Positions 15,651 through 23,287 of a stretch of DNA of 29,934 nucleotides are shown one piece after another. Position 1 is the stretch's first letter. Each line of letters opens with the position of its first letter. Both the position numbers and the translations under genes were made by a program. The stretch covers positions 1 through 29,934 of the forward strand of contig DJMJ01000011.1 in the NCBI GenBank assembly GCA_002435325.1, in the 5' to 3' direction. The notes below the pieces were generated by a model. That model was given only the letters and a program-made list of their open reading frames with translations. It ran no database searches and was not told where the DNA came from. The DNA is from Nitrospira sp. UBA6493. GTDB taxonomy: Bacteria > Nitrospirota > Nitrospiria > Nitrospirales > Nitrospiraceae.

Positions 15651-16001
15651 CTACGATTTGAGCGGAGGGAGCTTCGCGGGAGCAGGATGGTCGGGCATGA
15701 CCAGCCTGGTCACCACCTCACCCTGCACCACGTGACGCTCCATGATTTCTTTCACGTCGGCTTCGGTCTTCACGGAGTACCACACGCCTTCGGGGTAAAT
15801 GACGACGCTGGGCCCTTCGGCGCAACGGTCGAGGCAGCCGGCCTTGTTGGCCCGGATGGTCCCTTTCAAATTCAGTCGCTTCGTTTCCTGCTTGAAGACT
15901 TCATGTAGGGCCTGTGAGCCGAGCTTGGAGCAGCTGCCGCGCGGATCATCCGCCGAGCGTTGATTGGTACAGACGAAAATATGTCGTGTGAAGCCAGGCA
16001 T
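15651..16001 (-). CDS. Thioredoxin-like [2Fe-2S] ferredoxin
   Basis: The 116-residue protein shows the cysteine pattern of thioredoxin-fold [2Fe-2S] ferredoxins (the NuoE and Shethna-protein type): Cys11-x12-Cys24, then Cys56-x3-Cys60, in FVCTNQRSADDPRGSC and KAGCLDRCAEGPSVVIYPEG. The GPSVVIYPEGVWY strand is also characteristic. It should be a cytoplasmic one-electron carrier. The C-terminus is proline-rich (HPAPAKLPPLKS). It is the second gene of a tight four-gene unit, 14 bases after the four-cysteine protein gene. Confidence 0.9.
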   Translation of the reverse strand: MPGFTRHIFVCTNQRSADDPRGSCSKLGSQALHEVFKQETKRLNLKGTIRANKAGCLDRCAEGPSVVIYPEGVWYSVKTEADVKEIMERHVVQGEVVTRLVMPDHPAPAKLPPLKS

Positions 16002-16015
16002 GGGTATGTTCCAGG

Positions 16016-16399
16016 TTAGGCCGGCATGGTGGCGGTGTTGAGCCGCTCCATGAGGAGTAGCACATCAGGGCTTGAGAGAAACGGAGACCGGCCGGGTTGG
16101 GCGTTCAGGATCGTGAGGATCTCCCGCAGGCGAAGGAAGGCCCGGCGGAATTCTTCTCCCTTTGAGAGCTCAGAGCTCTGAGTCGCGGTCAGCTTATCGT
16201 ATTCAGCGCGAATATCGCGGAAGTCTCGCTGCAAGGTTTTGTGCATCGAGCAGGTTTCGCAATACCACTTCGGACTTTGGTCTGCAGAGGGGGAGAGCCG
16301 GTCATAAGGGCGACCGAAAAAGTCCTTCCCCAATGAGTACTTAATGACGGGGCCTGCCGATTCCTGACAGGCATGACACGATCCAGCCGCGAGGTCCAT
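16016..16399 (-). CDS. Four-cysteine (CxxC pair) protein, unknown function
   Basis: The 127-residue protein opens with MDLAAGSCHACQES and has two CxxC pairs, Cys8/Cys11 and Cys47/Cys50 (WYCETCSMHK), about 35 residues apart. This spacing suits a zinc ribbon or a rubredoxin-like metal site. CHAC is not a haem motif, since no CxxCH is present. The rest is a predicted helical bundle (RDFRDIRAEYDKLTATQ and EEFRRAFLRLREILTIL). A strong AAGGAG ribosome binding site precedes ATG 16399. It leads the redox cassette that ends at 14929. I do not recognise the family. Confidence 0.78.
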   Translation of the reverse strand: MDLAAGSCHACQESAGPVIKYSLGKDFFGRPYDRLSPSADQSPKWYCETCSMHKTLQRDFRDIRAEYDKLTATQSSELSKGEEFRRAFLRLREILTILNAQPGRSPFLSSPDVLLLMERLNTATMPA

Positions 16400-16533
16400 G
16401 CGAGTCTCCTTCGACGGAAGAGTGAATGGAAATATTCCAGGGGCGGGCGCATCTTACACCAGGGGTTTTTGGGCTGTCCAGCCGCGTCAATCCCTCTGCT
16501 ATATTTATATAAGGAACACGGAGGGATTCGAGC

Positions 16534-17430
16534 ATGAGGAGCCAGGTCTTGGCCCTAACGGTGGGGATGCTCGCAGTATGCATGGGGATTCCTGGAGACG
16601 GTTATGCCGATTTATGGAAATGCAAGCAGGCTGATGGAAATGTGCTCTTCAGCGACAGGGGTGGGGTCGGGTGCCGGGAAGTTGGCCCTCTGCCCGAATT
16701 GCAATCCGCGCCAACCTCGGCCGCACGTGGCCCTGTTGAGCCTGTAAAGAAACAAGAGGAGGCCGTTCCAGCTCCGGTGTTAAAAGTTGCGCAGCAGTTG
16801 TCGTCGCGGCCGTTTGAACCCTCTTCACGGACGGTTCCCAATCTCTATGTCACGCGAATGTCCTCTTCTCTTGCCGCGAAAGGATGGAGCCGGCCCAATC
16901 AAGGCGACATCGCACTGGTTCAGGTGGATCTTGCTCATTGGGCGGCGGGGAATGGGCCCTATTTGGGAACCGACCACCATTTTAAAAATGTGCCGAGGCA
17001 GACCTTTGCGGTGGCCGTGCTTGCCGCTGCTAAAGCGGTCAACTATAACCCGAGATTCGTGCAGGCGCAGTTGACGATGCCGGTGGGGTCGATTTTGCAT
17101 GCAGGGGAACAAATCGATGGACCTAGCGCCGGCGCCGCCTGGGCGGTCGCTGTTGCGGCTGCATTACTCGGAGATCCCGTGCGAACGGATGTCTGTATTT
17201 CAGGCACCATCGATATGAATCTGGTTGTGGGGCCGGTGGGCGGGTTAGAGCACAAAATCGAAGGGTGCCACTTGATGCAGAACATCCATGAGATGTTGCT
17301 CCCGGCCGGACAAAACACCTTTGCTATTACTGATAAAGGAATGGCACGATTGATCAAAGTTACAGAAGTCGGAACTCTGTCAGAGGCGTATGAAATCATG
17401 ACCGGGCGTCCGTTGCGACCAGCTTTATAG
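16534..17430 (+). CDS. Secreted protein with DUF4124-like segment and Lon-type (S16) protease domain
   Basis: The 298-residue protein starts with a signal peptide (LALTVGMLAVCMGIPGDGYA, likely cut near residue 25). Next is a DUF4124-like stretch, DLWKCKQADGNVLFSDRG, with Cys30 and Cys47 that could form a disulfide. After a proline-rich linker (about 50-100) comes a C-terminal Lon proteolytic domain. The catalytic Ser198 lies in IDGPSAGAAWA and Lys241 in GGLEHKIEGC. Their separation of 43 residues equals that of Ser679 and Lys722 in E. coli Lon. There is no AAA+ ATPase domain. It would act in the periplasm or outside. ATG 16534 follows a GGAGGG ribosome binding site. Alanine dehydrogenase starts eight bases after its stop. 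Confidence 0.85.
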   Translation: MRSQVLALTVGMLAVCMGIPGDGYADLWKCKQADGNVLFSDRGGVGCREVGPLPELQSAPTSAARGPVEPVKKQEEAVPAPVLKVAQQLSSRPFEPSSRTVPNLYVTRMSSSLAAKGWSRPNQGDIALVQVDLAHWAAGNGPYLGTDHHFKNVPRQTFAVAVLAAAKAVNYNPRFVQAQLTMPVGSILHAGEQIDGPSAGAAWAVAVAAALLGDPVRTDVCISGTIDMNLVVGPVGGLEHKIEGCHLMQNIHEMLLPAGQNTFAITDKGMARLIKVTEVGTLSEAYEIMTGRPLRPAL

Positions 17431-17438
17431 GAACACAC

Positions 17439-18542
17439 ATGATCATCGGCGTTCCCAAGGAGATTAAAGACCACGAATATCGCGTAAGTCTGACCCCGGA
17501 TGGCGCGGCGGCGCTCCGCAAGGCCGGACATACTGTTTGGGTGGAGCCTTCAGCCGGGCAGGGGAGTGGGTTCACGGACGACGAATACCGGCAGGCGGGC
17601 GCATCAATGGCCTCGTCGAAGGAGGAGGTCTTCCAAAAGGCGGAGCTGATCGTCAAAGTGAAGGAGCCGCTGTTTTCCGAGTGCGGGCTCTTCCGTCCGG
17701 GCCAGGTGCTGTTCACCTATCTGCATCTTGCGTCGCTCCCGGAACTGACCAGGGTTCTGCTGGACGCAAAGATCACGGCGATCGCTTACGAAACGACGGT
17801 GGCGAAAGACGGCAGCCTGCCGATGCTCAAGCCCATGAGTGAGATTGCGGGCCGGATGTCGGTGCAGGTGGGCGCGCATTATCTTGAAAAACTCCAGGGC
17901 GGGCGTGGTGTGTTATTGGCGGGTGTGCCGGGGGTTGAGCCAGGCAAGGTGGTGGTGTTGGGTGCCGGTATCGTCGGCGCGGCCGCCACACGGATTGCGG
18001 TTGGATTGGGTGCGCAGGTGACCGTCATCAATTTAGATGTCGAACGGCTGCGGTATCTCGACGATCTCTACCAGGGGCGAGTCGTGACGCGAGCGGTCAG
18101 CGAGGCGGTGATTGAACAGGCCGTGTGCGAGGCGGATCTGGTTATCGGTGCGGTGCTGGTGCCGGGTGCCAAGGCGCCGAGGCTGGTCTCGCGCGCACTG
18201 CTGTCCCGCATGAAGCCTGGGGCAGTGGTCGTGGATGTGTCCGTCGATCAAGGCGGCTGTTTCGAGACGACCAGGGCGACCACGCATTCCGATCCGGTGT
18301 ATGTCGTCGATGGCATATTGCATTATTGCGTCGCGAACATGCCGGGCATCGTGCCGCGAACCTCGACGTTCGCATTGACGAACGCGACGTTCCCCTATCT
18401 CATGCGGCTGGCTTCGGACGGCGTCGATCGGGCGGTGAAATCTGATCCAGGTTTGGCGCGCGGTGTCAACCTGAAAAATGGGCAGGTGACGTGTCAGGGA
18501 GTGGCCGACGCACATGACTTGCGTTTTACCCCCATCTTGTAA
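17439..18542 (+). CDS. ald: Alanine dehydrogenase
   Basis: Ald interconverts L-alanine and pyruvate plus ammonia with NAD(H). The 367-residue product has the family length. It starts MIIGVPKEIKDHEYRVSLTP; Lys75 (IVKVKEP) and His96 (YLHLAS) match the pyruvate-binding lysine and histidine of known enzymes at the same numbers. The NAD-binding Rossmann motif VLGAGIVGAAA is near 174-184, and the MPGIVPRTST and LTNATFPY blocks are present. The short spacing to the secreted Lon-domain gene implies a shared transcript, though no functional link is obvious. In an autotroph it could serve ammonia assimilation or NADH balance. Confidence 0.95.
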   Translation: MIIGVPKEIKDHEYRVSLTPDGAAALRKAGHTVWVEPSAGQGSGFTDDEYRQAGASMASSKEEVFQKAELIVKVKEPLFSECGLFRPGQVLFTYLHLASLPELTRVLLDAKITAIAYETTVAKDGSLPMLKPMSEIAGRMSVQVGAHYLEKLQGGRGVLLAGVPGVEPGKVVVLGAGIVGAAATRIAVGLGAQVTVINLDVERLRYLDDLYQGRVVTRAVSEAVIEQAVCEADLVIGAVLVPGAKAPRLVSRALLSRMKPGAVVVDVSVDQGGCFETTRATTHSDPVYVVDGILHYCVANMPGIVPRTSTFALTNATFPYLMRLASDGVDRAVKSDPGLARGVNLKNGQVTCQGVADAHDLRFTPIL

Positions 18543-18578
18543 CACAATCGGGTTCCCGTTTTGATACTCACGCCATGT

Positions 18579-18657
<79 letters not shown>

Positions 18658-18916
18658 CCTCGCAGCATCTCTCCGTTGTCTGTTCGTTCGCTGAGGCGAC
18701 GGGGCAAATCTTTTCTCGACTGTTCTCTCCTATGTCTCTCCGGCGTACGTCTCTTGCGTCGCCATCAGGAAGGCGGCAATCCATTTTAATCCTTCAATTA
18801 TTTTCGTGCGTGGTCTGCATGCGCAGATTTGTAAAACGCGTGACGGGTTTAGGGAGGTATGAGAGTATGCCATCGTGGTGTGAGGCGTTCCCGAGCGTAA
18901 TAGGACGGAGCCGAGG

Positions 18917-19198
18917 GTGACATCCAGAGTGCGAGCGCACCTCCTGGTGAGCGGGCGAGTGCAGGGCGTCGGATACCGGGCGTTTGCCGCTCGGGAAGCG
19001 GTGCAACGGACACTCGTTGGCGGGGTGCGGAATCTCGACGATGGGCGGGTTGAGTTGGAGGTCGAGGGCGCGAAAGATCTCATCGAGGAGTTGATGGCCA
19101 AGTTACAGGTGGGGCCGCTTGCCGCGCGAGTGACGGCGGTGATCGTGGAGTGGCATCCGCCCTCTGAGCGGTTCACGGATTTTCACATTTGGTACTAG
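18917..19198 (+). CDS. acyP: Acylphosphatase
   Basis: The 93-residue protein hydrolyses carboxyl-phosphate bonds of acylphosphates. The substrate-binding loop GRVQGVGYRAFAAREA contains the catalytic arginine, and the second signature GGVRNLDDGRVELEVEG contains the catalytic asparagine. Length is typical. Translation starts at GTG 18917 after a GGAG ribosome binding site; no other start lies between it and the signature. It lies 27 bases before the sigma factor gene and may share its transcript. Confidence 0.93.
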   Translation: MTSRVRAHLLVSGRVQGVGYRAFAAREAVQRTLVGGVRNLDDGRVELEVEGAKDLIEELMAKLQVGPLAARVTAVIVEWHPPSERFTDFHIWY

Positions 19199-19225
19199 CT
19201 GAGCACGTCAAGGACGATACTGGAT

Positions 19226-20179
19226 ATGAGCCGAGAGGAAGATGAGCTGCAGGATCTGAGTGAAGCGCGCCGGCATGAGGCCAACGATGGCGACCTATCG
19301 GATACTGGCAGTGAGCCTGAGCCGGAAGAGAAGTCTTCAAATCGGTCCGAAGGGCTCGATACGCTCAAAAGCTATCTCCGGGAGGTCCGGCGTTCGACGT
19401 TGCTTTCGTTTAAGCAGGAACAGGAGCTGGGGAAGCGGGTGCTTGCCGGCGATGAGCAGGCGCGACAGCAAATGATCGAGTCGAACTTACGGTTGGTGAT
19501 CAGTATTGGGAAGCGCTACATCAATCGGGGGTTCCCCTTTTCCGATATCGTGGAAGAGGGCAATCTTGGATTGATCAAGGCGGTCGAGAAGTTCAATTAC
19601 AAGCGCGGGTTCCGGTTCAGCACCTACGCCTCCTGGTGGATTCGCCAGTACATCGAACGTGCCATCATCAATCAGGGGCGGTTGGTGCGGTTGCCTGTGC
19701 ATGTGGTGGAACGGCTGAATCGGTATTTGGGGAGAGTGGAGCAGTTGGTGCAGGAGCTTGGCCGCGAGCCATCGGCGCAGGAAGTGGCGCGGAAGATGAA
19801 GACCAGCGAAGCCGAAGTGATCGATCTGAAACAGCTGGTTCGTACGACCTGTTCGCTGGACAGTCCGATCAATGACGGCACGGAAATGTTTTTGCGTGAT
19901 GTGATCGAGGATCCGCTGTGCCAGTCTCCCGACGAGACGGCGGATGGGGTTCGGCGTCGGGCCGAGCTGATGAGCTGGGTTACGGAGTTGCCCGAGAAGG
20001 AGCAAACTGTTATTGTGTCGCGGTTCGGGCTCGATGGCGATGAAGCCAAGACCTTGGAAGAAATCGGCCGTGAGATGGGGCTGACCCGCGAGCGGGTTCG
20101 CCAAATCGAAACCACGGCGTTGGTTCGGCTTCGCGGGACCATTGCCAGGAAGACCATGACGCAAGCGGACTTACTCTAA
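19226..20179 (+). CDS. RpoS-like group 2 sigma-70 factor
   Basis: The 317-residue protein has all sigma-70 parts except the long region 1.1 of a housekeeping factor. The acidic N-terminus (1-43) is followed by region 1.2 (LKSYLREVRRSTLLSFKQEQELG), region 2 (MIESNLRLVISIGKRY, VEEGNLGLIKAVEKFNYKRG and FSTYASWWIRQYIERAI), region 3 (RLPVHVVERLNRYL onward) and region 4 with the helix-turn-helix TLEEIGREMGLTRERVRQIE near 280-300. Order and length are those of RpoS, so a stress or stationary-phase factor is the best reading. It precedes apt by four bases, a possible read-through unit. The precise regulon cannot be told. Confidence 0.93.
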   Translation: MSREEDELQDLSEARRHEANDGDLSDTGSEPEPEEKSSNRSEGLDTLKSYLREVRRSTLLSFKQEQELGKRVLAGDEQARQQMIESNLRLVISIGKRYINRGFPFSDIVEEGNLGLIKAVEKFNYKRGFRFSTYASWWIRQYIERAIINQGRLVRLPVHVVERLNRYLGRVEQLVQELGREPSAQEVARKMKTSEAEVIDLKQLVRTTCSLDSPINDGTEMFLRDVIEDPLCQSPDETADGVRRRAELMSWVTELPEKEQTVIVSRFGLDGDEAKTLEEIGREMGLTRERVRQIETTALVRLRGTIARKTMTQADLL

Positions 20180-20183
20180 CCTC

Positions 20184-20708
20184 GTGACGACCATCAATTA
20201 TAAAGCCCTTATCCGTGAAGTGCCGGACTTTCCGAAGCCCGGCATCCTCTTCTACGACATCACAACGCTCCTGAAGAATCCGGAGGCCTTCCGAAGCCTG
20301 ACGGAGGATCTGACCGCTCACTATCAGGGCCGTGGCATTGCCAAGGTGGTCGGGATCGAATCGCGCGGATTTATTTTCGGCGGGGTGCTGGCAAGCCGGC
20401 TAGGGGCCGGATTTATTCCGGTGCGGAAGCCGGGGAAGCTTCCGGCTGATCGGTTCGAGGTCAAATACAGCCTGGAATATGGATCGAACTCGCTGGCGAT
20501 TCACCGCGATGCCATTGCAATCGGCGAACGGGTCTTGATCGTCGATGACCTGCTGGCAACGGGGGGCACCGCTGAAGCCACGGTGAGTCTTGTCCGTCAG
20601 TTGGGCGGCGAGATCGTCGGGCTTGATTTTCTAATTGAGCTCAAAGCCCTCAATGGACGGGAAAAGTTAGCCGGGTACGACGTCCATTCGACCATCCTCT
20701 ATCCATAG
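20184..20708 (+). CDS. apt: Adenine phosphoribosyltransferase
   Basis: Apt makes AMP from adenine and PRPP for purine salvage. The 174-residue product has the usual length, the N-terminal PDFPKPGILFYDIT block, the ESRGFIFG loop, the RKPGKLP flexible loop and the PRPP-binding motif VLIVDDLLATGGTA. It starts with GTG at 20184, four bases after the sigma factor stop; the ribosome binding site is weak, suggesting coupling to translation of the upstream gene. Confidence 0.96.
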   Translation: MTTINYKALIREVPDFPKPGILFYDITTLLKNPEAFRSLTEDLTAHYQGRGIAKVVGIESRGFIFGGVLASRLGAGFIPVRKPGKLPADRFEVKYSLEYGSNSLAIHRDAIAIGERVLIVDDLLATGGTAEATVSLVRQLGGEIVGLDFLIELKALNGREKLAGYDVHSTILYP

Positions 20709-20736
20709 GGCCATCAGGGTTTATCCCCACAAGCCC

Positions 20737-20765
20737 TTGTCAAACTTCCCATGCCGTGATATAGA
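20737..20765 (+). promoter_or_regulatory. Sigma-70 promoter for the DksA-type gene
   Basis: TTGTCA (20737-20742, 5 of 6 to consensus), a 17-base spacer and TATAGA (20760-20765, 4 of 6) lie 48 bases before the start codon at 20814. This is the best sigma-70-type match I see in the window. Confidence 0.55.
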
Positions 20766-20813
20766 TGCCGGACTTTTTTGGCTGCCCAGGCTCATCCGAA
20801 GGAGTACAACGAT

Positions 20814-21374
20814 ATGGCAACCAAAGCCTCCGCGAAGAAGAAACCAACCACCAAACCAAAAACAGGATCATCAAGCACCACTATGAAGAAAACGAGTGCC
20901 CCTGCTGTACGGGTTGAAAAGCCGGCTTCGGTCCAGATTGAAGTGGAGCCGGTTCGGCCCAAAGAGACCTCCAAGGAGCGCGAAGAGCGCGAGCGCCGTC
21001 GGGACGCGCTGTATCAGATGCTGATGACCAAGCGGCAGGAGATCATCAAGGAAATCGAGGGAAACCTTGGCCAATCCTTGACGGAAGACCAGCAGCGCCG
21101 TCTGGAGTCCGCGCGCGATGTCGGGGACCAGGCCCTCATGGATTTGGATCGTGAGCTCGGCATCTCGTTGATGGAAATGCGCAATCGCCGGCGTCAAGCG
21201 ATCGACGAAGCGCTCAACCGGTTGCGCGATGGCTCATACGGCGTCTGTGCGGAATGCGGTGTCGAGATTAGCGAAAAGCGGTTGCAGGCCGTGCTCTTTG
21301 CCAAGCTCTGCGTCGAGTGCCAGTCGAAGGCCGAGCTCTTGGAAAAGATCGAGAAAGAAGAAGACCGCGACTAA
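20814..21374 (+). CDS. DksA/TraR family zinc-finger regulator
   Basis: The 186-residue protein has a lysine-rich N-terminal extension of about 50 residues, a coiled-coil region (55-135) and a C4 zinc finger, Cys145/Cys148 and Cys166/Cys169 (CAECGVEISEKRLQ, LCVECQ). At the coiled-coil turn it has Asp102-Val-Gly-Asp105-Gln-Ala107, matching the DxxDxA tip motif with which DksA enters the RNA polymerase secondary channel. A DksA-like effect on transcription together with ppGpp is therefore plausible. ATG 20814 follows GAAGGAG; the frame opens at 20778. The basic N-terminal tail is an unusual addition. Confidence 0.9.
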   Translation: MATKASAKKKPTTKPKTGSSSTTMKKTSAPAVRVEKPASVQIEVEPVRPKETSKEREERERRRDALYQMLMTKRQEIIKEIEGNLGQSLTEDQQRRLESARDVGDQALMDLDRELGISLMEMRNRRRQAIDEALNRLRDGSYGVCAECGVEISEKRLQAVLFAKLCVECQSKAELLEKIEKEEDRD

Positions 21375-21484
21375 CGCCTGCCCTTCTGCGGTAAGCCGCC
21401 TTGTTCTTGTTTCCGCGCCCACTTCACCATTCATTGTGATCATGCCGTGCGTCCTGTGCCGACGGCGGCTGGAGCGTTGCACCT

Positions 21485-22195
21485 GTGAATGAAGAGAGGA
21501 GTCCTGCCACACGTCCGCGTGCCGTAGTCCTCGCCAGTGGCGGGTTGGATTCCACGGTGACTGCGGCGATGGCCCATCAGGCCGGGTTCGAGCTGTACCT
21601 GCTCACCATCGCCTACCGGCAGCGGCACGCCATTGAGATTGAGCGGGCTCGGCAAGTCGCAACGGCGCTGGGCGCGCAGGGCCATCTTGTCATCGATGTC
21701 GATCTCCGGGCCTTGGGCGGGTCGGCCTTAACCGACGACCTGGCCGTGCCTAAGAATCGCCCCGATAAGGAGCGTGCAGCCGGCATTCCCATTACCTATG
21801 TGCCGGGGCGTAATCTCATTTTTTTATCCATTGCCGCCGCGCATGCGGAAGTAGTGGGGGCGAGCGTGATCTATTTCGGTGCCAATGTGCTGGACTATTC
21901 CGGCTATCCGGATTGCCGTCCGGAATTCATTCGAGCATTCGAGCAGGTGGTCGCGCTGGGGACCAAAGCAGGGGTTGAGGGTCGGACCCTTGAGGTGCGG
22001 GCGCCGCTGCTCATGCTCTCGAAGGCGGAGATTATCCAAGCCGGGATGCAGCTTCAGGTGCCATTTGCTCTCACGCATAGCTGCTATGATCCGATCGGAA
22101 CCCTGGCGTGCGGGCGCTGTGATAGCTGCGTCATCCGCAAACAGGGATTTGCACAAGCGGGAGTTGAGGACCCTATCCCATATGCGGTAGGGTAA
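21485..22195 (+). CDS. queC: 7-cyano-7-deazaguanine synthase
   Basis: QueC converts 7-carboxy-7-deazaguanine and ammonia to preQ0 with ATP, in the queuosine pathway. The 236-residue protein has the ATP-pyrophosphatase loop SGGLDS at 18-23, the family signature FGANVLDYSGYPDCRPEF and a zinc site from Cys200, Cys209, Cys212 and Cys215 (SCYDP, ACGRCDSC). Translation starts at GTG 21485, with GGAG about ten bases upstream. No other queuosine gene is visible nearby. It is followed after 24 bases by a small membrane protein gene. Confidence 0.95.
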   Translation: MNEERSPATRPRAVVLASGGLDSTVTAAMAHQAGFELYLLTIAYRQRHAIEIERARQVATALGAQGHLVIDVDLRALGGSALTDDLAVPKNRPDKERAAGIPITYVPGRNLIFLSIAAAHAEVVGASVIYFGANVLDYSGYPDCRPEFIRAFEQVVALGTKAGVEGRTLEVRAPLLMLSKAEIIQAGMQLQVPFALTHSCYDPIGTLACGRCDSCVIRKQGFAQAGVEDPIPYAVG

Positions 22196-22219
22196 GCTTT
22201 GGCAGAAACGGAGTGCGCC

Positions 22220-22387
22220 ATGTCTCCTGAAGAATTTTTCATGTATCTGACCATCGGATTGATCGTGCTGGTGCCGGTGGGCGCGCGGCTCTATCGGCGT
22301 GTGACCCTGGCGAAGACGCAGAGCATGCTCAAGGAACAGTTTGGCCAGTCGACGACACCGCCGGATCAGTCCTCATCTAAAGGGTAG
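22220..22387 (+). CDS. Small single-span membrane protein
   Basis: The 55-residue product starts MSPEEFFMYLTIGLIVLVPVG, with one membrane helix at about 7-23, followed by a basic stretch (RLYRRVTLAK) that suggests a cytoplasmic C-terminus, and a short Ser/Pro-rich tail. ATG 22220 has CGGAG upstream. I recognise no family. It lies seven bases before the cytochrome c gene and may be an accessory or assembly peptide for it. Confidence 0.65.
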   Translation: MSPEEFFMYLTIGLIVLVPVGARLYRRVTLAKTQSMLKEQFGQSTTPPDQSSSKG

Positions 22388-22394
22388 ACCGCAG

Positions 22395-22796
22395 ATGAAG
22401 ATGTTGCAATTCGTTGGAATGGGGTTTTTGTTGTTCTCCGTCGGAGTGTCTCCTGCCTGTAGCCAGGGCGAGCCACCTGCAACGCCGGTGAGCAGCCAAT
22501 CGAGTGCCGCCGTGCCGGCTGATCTCCAGCCGGGGGAAGCCAAGTTTACCGCCAATTGTTCAGCCTGCCATGGAGCGGGAGGACTGGGAACCAAGCAGGG
22601 CCCGCCGCTCGTCCATAAGATCTACGAGCCCAATCATCATGGCGACGCCGCCTTTCAACGGGCTGCGGCCAATGGGGTGAAGGCGCATCATTGGGAATTC
22701 GGCAACATGCCCAAGATCGACGGCGTCACACCAGAGGATGTCGATCAGATCATCAAGTACGTGCGCTGGCTCCAACATCAGGCTGGCGTGTTTTAA
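22395..22796 (+). CDS. Monohaem class I cytochrome c, exported
   Basis: The 133-residue protein has an N-terminal hydrophobic export signal (LQFVGMGFLLFSVGVSPACS, possibly lipidated at Cys22 although the lipobox is poor). A Ser/Pro-rich linker leads to one haem c motif, Cys55-Ser-Ala-Cys58-His59. Met105 in GNMP is the likely sixth ligand, and the final helix DVDQIIKYVRWLQHQAG is typical. It should carry electrons in the periplasm. ATG 22395 is the first start on the signal; the frame is open to 22341 but overlaps the upstream gene. Confidence 0.92.
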   Translation: MKMLQFVGMGFLLFSVGVSPACSQGEPPATPVSSQSSAAVPADLQPGEAKFTANCSACHGAGGLGTKQGPPLVHKIYEPNHHGDAAFQRAAANGVKAHHWEFGNMPKIDGVTPEDVDQIIKYVRWLQHQAGVF

Positions 22797-23287
22797 TCAA
22801 ATCCCCAATGTCTCCGAGCCGCGTGGCATCTGACATAGCCGCTTTTGCTTGAGCCCTTCTCGATCGACTCGCCTGAGCAGGCGAGTCGCTAGTCGATTTT
22901 TGTACAACAAAGCGAAAAAGCGAATCGTGCCGCATACGCCGTTCTCCTTGCCTGTGAGCATGGGGGCGTTGCATCAAAAGGTCGTTGATTTCGGCTGAGA
23001 CATAATCGTTTTCTCGGTCGAACGGCGAAAATGCCTTGGGGGCTTATTCCTGACTTGCTCCGCCTTGGGTGCCTCTCTCTGTTCTCTGCAGCGCAATCCT
23101 TCAGCGGGTATCCATCTGCCTTCGTACATCTGATTTTCCCTAGCATCCTAGGTCAAGGGGCAGGCATGACCTTTTCTGTGAGAATGTCCGCTATGGGATC
23201 TGTCTCAGATTAAAATTGTCAATTAGGACTGAGCCTGCCTGGGGGTAGCTGGGTAGCCTGGGGAGTCTTACGGCGGCTGGTAGTCGG
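22797..23287. other. 491-base gap between convergent genes
   Basis: I find no credible gene here. The frames open in this stretch (for example minus 22889-23146) have arginine- and cysteine-rich, low-complexity products. It contains a strong inverted repeat at 22865-22888 and, at 23236-23264, short tandem copies of the GGGTAGC/GGGTAGCC type. The remainder shows nothing recognisable. Confidence 0.5.
22865..22888. terminator. Inverted repeat, possible terminator after cytochrome c
   Basis: Arms of 11 bases (22865-22875 and 22878-22888), CGACTCGCCTG and its exact complement, are separated by AG. A T-run (TTTTT, 22897-22901) follows nine bases later. The distance to the T-run is longer than in a standard intrinsic terminator, so it may instead be a repeat-type palindrome. 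Confidence 0.45.

Noticed and set aside
17342..17357. TGGCACG inside the Lon-domain gene as a sigma-54 box
   Set aside because: No TTGC at the right distance, and it lies within well-conserved coding sequence.
19487..20164. Open frame (225 codons) antisense to the sigma factor gene
   Set aside because: The sense strand encodes every sigma-70 region; the antisense product has no recognisable features.
22889..23146. Minus-strand open frame in the gap after cytochrome c
   Set aside because: The product is Arg/Cys-rich without a ribosome binding site or family; it looks like non-coding or repeat DNA.
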